Shown: in pieces, positions 5,219-11,127 of the stretch
How positions within the stretch are numbered: the first letter of the stretch is position 1
Layout: each line of letters begins with the position of its first letter
Assembly: GCA_945947845.1 (NCBI GenBank)
Contig: CAMEZN010000020.1
Span: 1 to 11,127 of the forward strand
DNA length: 11,127 nt
Source: an uncultured Mucispirillum sp.
Lineage (GTDB): Bacteria > Chrysiogenota > Deferribacteres > Deferribacterales > Mucispirillaceae
Direction of reading: 5' to 3'
Notes under the pieces: generated by a model
Database searches by the model: none
What the model was told of the DNA's origin: nothing
Seen by the model: the letters and a program-made list of their open reading frames with translations, nothing else
Position numbers and translations under genes: made by a program

Positions 5219-6724
5219 ATGAGTATTCCAGCAAGTTACATAGTAGATGTAACACCACGTGTTGTATCAGCAGGTGCTTCGGGTATTGCTATTAATGGAT
5301 TATTCTTAACAACTAATCAGCAGCTGCCTGTTGGCATTGTTCAAGAGTTTGTATCAGCTACCGCAGTAGCTGAGTATTTTGGCTATGAAAGTGATGAATA
5401 TAATGCAGCAGTTATTTATTTTGCAGGCTATGTTAATAGCTTTAAAAAACCTGCAAGTATAAAATTTGCACGAAGAATAAATGAAAATGTATCAGCATAT
5501 ATTCGCGGAGCAGAATATAAAGACACATTAGAAGCATTAAAATTAATATCTGATGGAGCTTTAAATATTAGCATAAATAGTGAAACAATAGAGCTTACAG
5601 CTATTGATTTTACAAGTGTTAAAAGTTATTCAGATGCAGCATTAAAAATACAATCAGCAATTAATACGGCAAATGCTGCTATTTCTGCTGTTGTTACATA
5701 TAACAGCATATCAAATGCTTTTGAAATTAGCACAACTTTAAAAGGCACAGCATCTAGCATTGGGTTTGCAACAGCTGTATCAGATGGCACAGATTTAGGT
5801 GTTACTCTTAATTTAACAGTTTCTAGCGGTGCAGTTATTTCTTCCGGGTTAAATTCTCAAACAGCATCAGAAAATATGGAGCAAATTGTGTCCCTTGATA
5901 GTAATTTTGTAACATTTACTTATTTATATGATGCAGATAGTGATGAATGTATTGCAATAGGTGCATGGAGCAATACAAAAAGTGTAAACTACTGCTTTCT
6001 TCCATGGAGTAATGAAGCTACTGCATTAGTGGATAGCAGCACTGATGATATTGCATCAAAAATGTTAGAAGCAGGTGTTACTAATTTTGCACCGGTTTAT
6101 AATGATTATAGTATTGCAGCAGGTATTATGGGCTCTTTCGCTTCTGTTGACTGGACTCGCACAAATGGTGTTATTGATATTGCGTTTAAGCAAGTAGATG
6201 GGCTTACACCTACTGTTACATCAGAGAGTGATGCTTCTATATTAGATAGTAAATTTTACAGCTATTATGGGAAATTTGCCACTAAAAACACACAGTTTGA
6301 TTTTATCTATAAAGGTTTTATCGTAGGTGATTACACAAATATATCAACTTATATTAATGCTATTTGGTTAAATGAAAGTTTTAAAAATGCTGTTCTTAAT
6401 GGATTTCGTGCAACTGGTAAAATATCATATAATGATGCAGGTTACACATTAGTTCGTGCTTGGCTTTCTGACCCTATAAATCAAGCAATAAATAATGGTA
6501 TTATTCAAACAGGGATAGTTTTAAGTGAAACACAAAAAGCTCAAATAATATCAGAAGTTGGCAAAGATATTACAGCAGAATTAACTGCCAATGGCTATTA
6601 TTTACAAATTACAGACCCGCAAGCTGCAGCTCGTGCAGTTGGGGCATCACCAATTATTACATTTTATTACACAGATGGTGGTGCTGTTAAAAAATTACAG
6701 ATTGCAAGTACAGTTATTTTATAA
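5219..6724 (+). CDS. Contractile tail sheath protein, DUF3383
   Basis: This 501-residue protein starts after AAGGAG (5207-5212). The layout fits DUF3383 sheaths: an N-terminal part with SIPASYIVDVTPRVVSAG and a YFGYESDEYNAAVIYFAGY block (about 57-75). An inserted beta-rich module follows at about 110-215, including LNISINSETIELTAIDFTSV and GTASSIGFATAVSDGTDLGV. The core region is next, and the sheath C-terminal part has FYSYYGKFATKNTQFDFIYK, TYINAIWLNESFKNAVL and GYTLVRAWLSDPINQAINNG. The sheath surrounds the tail tube and contracts to drive it through the host envelope, which identifies this as a myovirus-type tail. The tube gene follows 10 nt later. Length is normal for the family (about 450-510). 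No truncation is seen. Confidence 0.9.
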   Translation: MSIPASYIVDVTPRVVSAGASGIAINGLFLTTNQQLPVGIVQEFVSATAVAEYFGYESDEYNAAVIYFAGYVNSFKKPASIKFARRINENVSAYIRGAEYKDTLEALKLISDGALNISINSETIELTAIDFTSVKSYSDAALKIQSAINTANAAISAVVTYNSISNAFEISTTLKGTASSIGFATAVSDGTDLGVTLNLTVSSGAVISSGLNSQTASENMEQIVSLDSNFVTFTYLYDADSDECIAIGAWSNTKSVNYCFLPWSNEATALVDSSTDDIASKMLEAGVTNFAPVYNDYSIAAGIMGSFASVDWTRTNGVIDIAFKQVDGLTPTVTSESDASILDSKFYSYYGKFATKNTQFDFIYKGFIVGDYTNISTYINAIWLNESFKNAVLNGFRATGKISYNDAGYTLVRAWLSDPINQAINNGIIQTGIVLSETQKAQIISEVGKDITAELTANGYYLQITDPQAAARAVGASPIITFYYTDGGAVKKLQIASTVIL

Positions 6725-6734
6725 GGGGTGAAAT

Positions 6735-7157
6735 ATGAGTATTACAAGTAGTAATGCGATAATTGTTTATAAAGATAATATGTTAGTGCGTGCTGGCATG
6801 CCATTAAGGAAGTTTGCTACCGACCAATCACTTACCAGTGATGAAGTTACTATTGCAGACACTCGCATGGGTGTTGATGGTAAAATGGCATCAGGTTATA
6901 CACCAAATATTACACCAGTAACAATTATGTTTGAAGCAGACAGCCCAAGTTGGAGCATAATAGACCAATCTATAAGTATAGCTAAGCAGGCACAAACAGT
7001 GGTAGAGTGTGAGCTTGTTGTTACAATACCTGCTCTTGCTAAAACCTATGTTTACAGAAATGGTGCAATTAAAAGCTTTACTGATGTGGCAATGAAAAAA
7101 GTTTTAGACCCAGTAACCTTAAAAATGGATTTTGAAGAAGTTATAAAATCATTATAA
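6735..7157 (+). CDS. Tail tube protein
   Basis: This 140-residue protein comes directly after the sheath, the standard place for the tube subunit. It has an N-terminal SSNAIIVYKDNMLVRAG, then TIADTRMGVDGKMASGYTPN with a (T/V)IMFEADSPSW strand, and a C-terminal AMKKVLDPVTLKMDFEEVI. The MGVDGK-x-(S/A)-x-GY-x-P...ADSPS...KKVL-x-P pattern recurs in tail tube proteins of DUF3383-type myophages, often mislabelled as tail fibre proteins. It would polymerise into the inner tube through which DNA leaves. The binding site AAGGGG spans the sheath stop, so expression is coupled. Tube and sheath are expected at high copy number. Confidence 0.82.
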   Translation: MSITSSNAIIVYKDNMLVRAGMPLRKFATDQSLTSDEVTIADTRMGVDGKMASGYTPNITPVTIMFEADSPSWSIIDQSISIAKQAQTVVECELVVTIPALAKTYVYRNGAIKSFTDVAMKKVLDPVTLKMDFEEVIKSL

Positions 7158-7170
7158 GGGAGGAGAATGT

Positions 7171-7635
7171 ATGGCAAGGAAAGAAAAAACAATAGCAATA
7201 AAAGATAGAGATAAAGAACTAACTTTTAAAATAACTGAAATGCCTGCGATGAAGGCTGAAAAATGGAAAATAAGAGCGATTATGCTGCTTTTATCATCAG
7301 ATATAGATATGCCACAAGGAGCATCTATTGAAGAGGGTATTAATCAATTTATGGCAGGTGGTGCTGAAAAACTTTTTAAAGCATTATCTAAAATAGATGT
7401 GGATAAAGCAATAAATTTATTTGATGAAATGCTATACTCATGTGTCCAATTATCTACTCAAGGGGTTGATACACAAGTTAATGAAGCAATAATTGATGGC
7501 AATGTAGAAGATTCTTCTACCCTAACTAAACTACGCTTTGAATGTTTAAAGCTGCATTTTGATTTTTTGGGAAAAGGCGGGAGCCTGACGCCAACTGGGT
7601 TGGGTTTAGAGCCGCAAATCAAAATTCAAGCTTAA
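7171..7635 (+). CDS. Tail assembly chaperone, short form (lambda G-like)
   Basis: The unshifted product has 154 residues and starts after GGGAGGAG at 7158-7165. The N-terminal half is charged and beta-like (KEKTIAIKDRDKELTFKITE, then MPAMKAEKWKIRAIMLLLSS). The middle is helical, with FMAGGAEKLFKALSKIDVDK followed by AINLFDEML. The last part, after LHFDFLGK, is Gly/Pro-rich (GGSLTPTGLGLEPQIKIQA) and probably unstructured. Genes in this position, between tube and tape measure, encode chaperones that coat the tape measure protein during tail assembly and are absent from the finished virion. A slippery site at codons 134-135 allows a longer form. Confidence 0.85.
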   Translation: MARKEKTIAIKDRDKELTFKITEMPAMKAEKWKIRAIMLLLSSDIDMPQGASIEEGINQFMAGGAEKLFKALSKIDVDKAINLFDEMLYSCVQLSTQGVDTQVNEAIIDGNVEDSSTLTKLRFECLKLHFDFLGKGGSLTPTGLGLEPQIKIQA

Positions 7636-7808
7636 TTGATTATGTTGGAATATCAAATATTTTTGCGGTAGTCATATCAAAAAATATGGCTACTTTAAAA
7701 GAGTTAGAAGAATATTACTCCCTTGAAGATGTTTATTTACTGGCAGATATAATTAAAATTAATAATTACAACGAATGGGTAGTAATGAAAGATTTACATA
7801 AAAATTAA
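7171..7808 (+). CDS. Tail assembly chaperone, frameshifted long form (lambda GT-like)
   Basis: A -1 slip at 7569-7575 joins codons 1-135 (7171-7575) to 77 codons in the other frame (7575-7805, stop 7806-7808), giving a 212-residue protein. The extension reads RREPDANWVGFRAANQNSSL, IDYVGISNIFAVVISKN, then MATLKELEEYYSLEDVYLLA and DIIKINNYNEW. It is well formed and has the SLIDYxGI...MATLKELEEYYSLEDVYLL pattern typical of T-type chaperone domains, which bind the tape measure or recruit tube subunits. The region 7636-7806 has no other gene. The ATG at 7686 could be called as a 40-residue ORF, but it has no binding site. The tape measure's AAGGAG begins at the last base of this stop codon. Confidence 0.85.
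7569..7575 (+). promoter_or_regulatory. -1 ribosomal frameshift site in the tail chaperone gene
   Basis: The heptamer G GGA AAA is read in the chaperone frame as TTG GGA AAA GGC, a perfect X XXY YYZ slippery site very close to the lambda G/T site GGGAAAG. A -1 slip continues as AGG CGG GAG and stays open to the TAA at 7806. Just upstream, T TTT TTG (7563-7569) is a second slippery heptamer in the same register, and slipping there would give the same residues. A short stem GGCG/CGCC (7576-7579/7589-7592) begins directly after the heptamer. It is too close and too weak to be a convincing stimulator. Confidence 0.87.
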
Positions 7809-7819
7809 AGGAGCTTACT

Positions 7820-9511
7820 GTGGCAAGTGTAATAGATGCATTAATGATAACATTAGGTGTGGACACATCAGGCGTAAAATCTGGTATGGAACAAGCTGAA
7901 AATACTATCGCAGCAAGTGCTAAAAACATAATGAATAATATATTAGCACCATTAGCTGCTGCACTTGCCATAGGCTCTGCTTTTAAAGAATATTTAGCAG
8001 GAGCTCAGGCGGTGGGCAATCTTGCTAACACATTAAATGAAAACCAGGAAGATATGCAGGCGTGGGCTGGTGCTGTAGAACGTGCAGGTGGTGATGCATC
8101 TGCATTTGAAGGCTCGCTTGTATCTCTTAATTCTAAAATGTTAGAATTTGCACAAACTGGCACAAGCAGCGCTGCCCCTGCTCTTGCTCAACTTGGAATA
8201 TCTGCAAGAGACAGCAATGGTAATATTAAATCATCTATTGATATTATAAGTGAGCTTGCTCGTGTTGCAGATACAATGGACCCAGCACGATTCCAAGCTC
8301 TTACTTCATCACTTGGAATAGATAGTGGCACACTGCTGTTATTAAAGCAAGGCTCTATATCCGTTGATGAGCTTGTTGCTCGCCAAAAGCTGCTAGGTGT
8401 ATATACCGCAGAAGATAGTGCTATTGCAACCAAAATGGGTAATGCAATTAAGGACTTAATGCAGGTGTTAAAAAGTATATCTACAGTAATAATGCGGTTT
8501 GTGCTGACGCCTTTAACATGGCTTACTGATAAAATGATAGAGTTTGTATTATTTATAAGAGAGCATGAAGTATTTCTGCGGGCTGTTATTTCTGGTATTG
8601 CCGCTGTGCTTACTGCTGTATTGCTGCCAGCCATGATAAAAATAGGAGCCGCTGCACTTGCTAACCCATTAACATGGATATTTATAGCTGTTGCAGCTGC
8701 CGTAGTTGCAGTTTCATTACTAATAGAAGATTTATATGTATATATGAAAGGTGGTAAATCTGAGCTTGCAGGCTTTTGGAGCATGTTTGGCAGCGGCGAA
8801 GAAGTCGCTGCAAAACTTTCAAAAGCATGGGCAAAACTTAAAGAATTTTTTAGCAGCTTTTTAGATATAGCAGTTAAAAATTTTAAATTACTGGTAAAAA
8901 CAGTAGCAAACTTAGTTGATTTTGTTTTAACTCTTGGCTCTTATTTAGGTTACTTATTTAATCTGATTACTTCCATTTTTACTTTTGATGGCGAAGGAAT
9001 AACAAAAGCTTTTGAAGGCTTAGGCGCAGTCGGTGAAAAATTAAAAGATATATTTTTAAATATTGTAGGCTACATTAAAGATATGCTTTTAAACTTCTTA
9101 GATTTTGTAGGGTTAAAAGAACCATTACTTGCATTTTTTGATGCATTTGCACAAAAAGCATCTGCTGTGTTTAAAAGTGTTATGGAGTTTATGGCTCCTG
9201 TAATAGACAGTATAAAATTTATTGCTGGCGGTATTGCTAATGTAGCAGGCTTTGCTAAAAATAAACTTGCTGGTGGTATAGAAGCAGTTACATCATTTTT
9301 TGGTGCTGGTAGTGATACAACACCAGCTGCTGCATTACCAAACAACACTAACAATAATACAAATAATATTACAAGCACTAATAGTGTAAATGTAGGCACA
9401 ATAAGTGTTGTATCAAATAATGCAGACCCACGCCAAGTGGCAAAAGAAATACCTGCAGCTATGAATAATTTTAATAGTTATATACCAGCAAATTCCGCAG
9501 TGGGTTATTAA
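7820..9511 (+). CDS. Tail tape measure protein (GTG start)
   Basis: This 563-residue protein starts with GTG, 6 nt after AAGGAG (7808-7813). The N-terminus ASVIDALMITLGVDTSGVKS followed by GMEQAENTIAASAKN is the usual tape-measure opening. Hydrophobic stretches lie at about 37-56, 254-275 (VISGIAAVLTAVLLPAMIKI) and 282-303 (LTWIFIAVAAAVVAVSLLIE), followed by DLYVYMKGGKSEL, a motif common in these proteins; another lies at about 367-390. The C-terminal end has an Asn/Thr-rich linker (about 506-525) before a last small region with VGTISVVSNNADPRQVAKEI. No lysozyme or peptidase domain is evident. It sets tail length and is ejected ahead of the DNA. At about 0.15 nm per residue the length predicts a tail of up to roughly 84 nm, by rule of thumb. 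Position after the chaperone pair confirms the role. Confidence 0.9.
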   Translation: MASVIDALMITLGVDTSGVKSGMEQAENTIAASAKNIMNNILAPLAAALAIGSAFKEYLAGAQAVGNLANTLNENQEDMQAWAGAVERAGGDASAFEGSLVSLNSKMLEFAQTGTSSAAPALAQLGISARDSNGNIKSSIDIISELARVADTMDPARFQALTSSLGIDSGTLLLLKQGSISVDELVARQKLLGVYTAEDSAIATKMGNAIKDLMQVLKSISTVIMRFVLTPLTWLTDKMIEFVLFIREHEVFLRAVISGIAAVLTAVLLPAMIKIGAAALANPLTWIFIAVAAAVVAVSLLIEDLYVYMKGGKSELAGFWSMFGSGEEVAAKLSKAWAKLKEFFSSFLDIAVKNFKLLVKTVANLVDFVLTLGSYLGYLFNLITSIFTFDGEGITKAFEGLGAVGEKLKDIFLNIVGYIKDMLLNFLDFVGLKEPLLAFFDAFAQKASAVFKSVMEFMAPVIDSIKFIAGGIANVAGFAKNKLAGGIEAVTSFFGAGSDTTPAAALPNNTNNNTNNITSTNSVNVGTISVVSNNADPRQVAKEIPAAMNNFNSYIPANSAVGY

Positions 9512-9522
9512 AGGGGTTAATT

Positions 9523-10023
9523 ATGCTGCAAGAAATATGGACTATATTAGATGAACAAAGTTTGCCAGTGCTGTCATTTACCAGCTTTATTTCATTAGGT
9601 AGTGATAGCTCGTCAAAAATCACTAACTACACATCTGAAAAAGGCACTTTTTCATCTTATAATAAAATTGTTGCTCCTGATGAATTGTCTGTTACACTAG
9701 CTATTCAAGGTAATAGTGCCGATATACAAAATGCAATATCTATATTAGATACTTTAAGAAAAGAGCCACAAAAAGTAAGCATTGTAAGCCCGTATAAAGA
9801 GTATAAATGGTTTTCTTTGGAAAATTACAGTTACAGTTTTAACCAAACTGATGGTTTAGGCTTGCTTATTGCAAATATGAGTTTTAAGCAGATTAATGAA
9901 GTAGAAGCAATATACACAAACAGCATAAGGTATTCAAAAAATCCTAGTGCAAACTCTGTTGTAAACGGCGGAAAAAAACAAGGGTTACAAAGTATATTAT
10001 CTAAAATAACAGAAAGGTTTTAA
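9523..10023 (+). CDS. Dit-like tail hub / baseplate protein
   Basis: This 166-residue protein lies 11 nt after the tape measure gene, with AAAGGGG before the ATG. The N-terminal half has a beta pattern, ISLGSDSSSKITNYTSEKGT then FSSYNKIVAPDELSVTLAIQ. The middle has ADIQNAISILDTLRKEPQKV followed by SIVSPYKEYKWFSLENYSYS, and GLGLLIANMSFKQINEV is the last strand. The (E)-K-G-x-F-x-x-YNK-x-x-x-P...SP-x-x-x-Y layout is that of the small Dit-like N-terminal-domain proteins encoded after the tape measure in DUF3383-type myophages. These form the ring linking the tail tube to the baseplate. The Lys/Gly-rich end (about 140-166) is likely disordered. The family call is from pattern and context. Confidence 0.75.
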   Translation: MLQEIWTILDEQSLPVLSFTSFISLGSDSSSKITNYTSEKGTFSSYNKIVAPDELSVTLAIQGNSADIQNAISILDTLRKEPQKVSIVSPYKEYKWFSLENYSYSFNQTDGLGLLIANMSFKQINEVEAIYTNSIRYSKNPSANSVVNGGKKQGLQSILSKITERF

Positions 10024-10028
10024 GTGAT

Positions 10029-10358
10029 ATGATTGAAATACCATTGGAGCAAATCCCTAACCAAAAATTTGAAATTATTTTAAACCAGCAGGACTGCACT
10101 GTTCATTTATATGTGCGCGGTGATTACTTGTATCTTGATTTAGAAATAGCTAATACTCCATTTTTTTATGGTGCTATTTGTCTTAACCGCACACCTGTTC
10201 TGCCAGTGCAGAAAGAAACATTTAATGGCAACTTTTTATTTATAGATACTTTAGGCAGGCAGCACCCAGAATATACAAAATTAAATGATAGATATAAACT
10301 TTATTACTTAACTGATGATGAAGTAGTAGAGTTTAATAATATTATTTTGAGTGATTAA
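10029..10358 (+). CDS. Baseplate plug protein, Pam3 gp18-like
   Basis: This is a 109-residue beta-rich protein. The start MIEIPLEQIPNQKFEIILNQ, followed by QDCTVHLYVRGDYLYLDLEI and then a GAICLNRTPVLP segment, matches the pattern of the small baseplate plug proteins defined in cyanophage Pam3 (gp18): I-P-L-x-x-x-PNQ-x-F-x-x-x-L...LY-x-DL-x-x. The plug closes the bottom of the tube at the hub. It begins 5 nt after the previous stop and ends 1 nt before the next ATG, so it is tightly coupled to the hub gene. Length is normal for this group (about 100-120). No other domain is present. Confidence 0.8.
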   Translation: MIEIPLEQIPNQKFEIILNQQDCTVHLYVRGDYLYLDLEIANTPFFYGAICLNRTPVLPVQKETFNGNFLFIDTLGRQHPEYTKLNDRYKLYYLTDDEVVEFNNIILSD

Positions 10359-10359
10359 T

Positions 10360-11127
10360 ATGTTTAGTAAAAAAGATATACGAGTAACATTTCAGCTTGG
10401 TGCTGGCAGTTTTTCTGCTGGTGGAAATACAAAAATAGTCAGCGGTTTAGCATGCTCATTTAATATTGAGCAGGTTGCAGCCCCTGATTTTTGCAAGGCT
10501 CAAGGCAAAATATACAACATGAATATAGATGATATTACAAAGCTTACAACTCTATCATTTGAACCGCTGGCAGTTGAAAAACGTAATATTATAAAAATAG
10601 AAACTACTGATAATAATATAGATTATACTACTGTTTTTATTGGTGAAATAGAAAATGCTTTTGGTGATTTTAATGCTGCACCAGATATTGCATTAAATAT
10701 AAATGCAATGAGTGGAACTTATGCAATGAAACTGCCAGCATCACCACTTTCTGCCAAAGGAAGCACACCAGTAAAGGACTTACTTAATAAGCTTGTTACT
10801 CAAGCTGGGTATAAATTAGAAACTGATATAACAGCAAGTGTAAATAATATTTATTTACAAGGCTCTCTCATGCAGCAAATATATAGTGTAGCTCGTGCAA
10901 TAGGTGCAAAAGTTATTATTGATAATGATGTGCTGCGTGTGATGAAAAAAGATGAATCATTAAAAAATGGCACTGTTTTGATTAATGATAGAAGTGGGCT
11001 TATTGGTTATCCTACATTTTCAAATCAAGGTATTATTTTATCTTGTGAATATAACCCACTTATAAAGCAGCAAGGGCTTATTCAAGTTGAAAGTGTTGTT
11101 CCAAAATCTACTGGCACATGGCGGGTA
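10360..11127 (+). CDS. Baseplate hub protein, 3' end missing
   Basis: From the ATG at 10360 the frame is open for 256 codons to the window edge; no stop is present. The N-terminal part reads MFSKKDIRVTFQLGAGSFSA, then IVSGLACSFNIEQVAAPDFC, with DFCKAQGKIYNMNIDDITKL (about 43-62) as the N-I-Y-N-L-like block. Further on it has TTVFIGEIENAFGDFNAAPD, GSLMQQIYSVARAIGAKVII and SGLIGYPTFSNQGIILSCEY followed by NPLIKQQG. The order (G)L-x-x-x-F-x-I, IYNM, V-x-IGEI, SGLIGYPTF and NP-x-I-x-x-x-G is that of the hub proteins (Mu gpP/T4 gp27 type) of these phages. It would sit at the tail tip on the plug. The ATG lies 1 nt after the plug gene's stop. Confidence 0.82.
   Translation, partial: MFSKKDIRVTFQLGAGSFSAGGNTKIVSGLACSFNIEQVAAPDFCKAQGKIYNMNIDDITKLTTLSFEPLAVEKRNIIKIETTDNNIDYTTVFIGEIENAFGDFNAAPDIALNINAMSGTYAMKLPASPLSAKGSTPVKDLLNKLVTQAGYKLETDITASVNNIYLQGSLMQQIYSVARAIGAKVIIDNDVLRVMKKDESLKNGTVLINDRSGLIGYPTFSNQGIILSCEYNPLIKQQGLIQVESVVPKSTGTWRV

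Noticed and set aside
7686..7808. Separate 40-residue gene starting at the ATG at 7686
   Set aside because: There is no ribosome binding site upstream. The frame extends back to the slippery site and the upstream residues fit the chaperone extension.
8188..8784. 198-codon open frame on the minus strand
   Set aside because: It lies wholly inside the tape measure gene on the opposite strand, has no binding site, and its composition mirrors the sense codons. The same holds for minus-strand frames at 9070-9399, 7759-7971, 1409-1663, 3125-3346 and 168-383.
1..11127. Defence, CRISPR, tRNA, integrase, retroelement or toxin-antitoxin cargo
   Set aside because: None is visible. Apart from the hairpin elements, the space between genes is too short for cargo, and all genes fit a tail/head module.

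Overview
This window is a single, forward-strand block of virion structural genes from a contractile-tailed (myovirus-type) phage or prophage. The genes run in the canonical order: end of a DUF2213 capsid-maturation protein with a scaffold-like tail, Gp24-like structural cement protein, DUF2184-type major capsid protein, a small unassigned structural protein, DUF4054 head-tail connector, HK97-gp10/Mu-gpG-like protein, head-closure-like protein, gp12-like tail terminator, DUF3383 tail sheath, tail tube, tail assembly chaperone with a frameshifted long form, tape measure, Dit-like tail hub protein, Pam3-gp18-like baseplate plug, and the start of a baseplate hub protein. Both ends cut through genes. 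There is no integrase, repressor, lysis gene, tRNA or host gene here, so I cannot tell free phage from prophage.

The DNA is AT-rich, with A/T-ending codons, strong AAGGAG-type ribosome binding sites and gaps that are mostly under about 40 bases. That suits an AT-rich anaerobic bacterial host. A Deferribacterota-like (Mucispirillum-type) host is one guess, but the window holds no host marker to confirm it.

Layout: 1-2566 is the capsid maturation/scaffold/cement/capsid group; 2567-5183 is the connector and neck group; 5219-7157 is sheath and tube; 7171-9511 is chaperones and tape measure; 9523-11127 is the baseplate start. All genes are probably co-transcribed late genes; no promoter or convincing intrinsic terminator is visible inside.

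Three things stand out. First, two non-coding elements of about 110 bp (2571-2680 and 3631-3741) each hold three tandem hairpins. They share a CAGG tetraloop and an 11-nt loop, while the stem sequences differ but keep pairing, which is covariation between two copies in one genome. Second, a copy of the first hairpin (33 nt identical to the second element) lies inside the open DUF2213/scaffold reading frame. It is followed by a strong internal ribosome binding site, which suggests a lambda C/Nu3-style nested scaffold gene. Third, the tail chaperone gene has a G GGA AAA slippery heptamer that joins it by -1 frameshift to a 77-codon extension ending just before the tape measure gene, and that extension is easily missed by gene callers.
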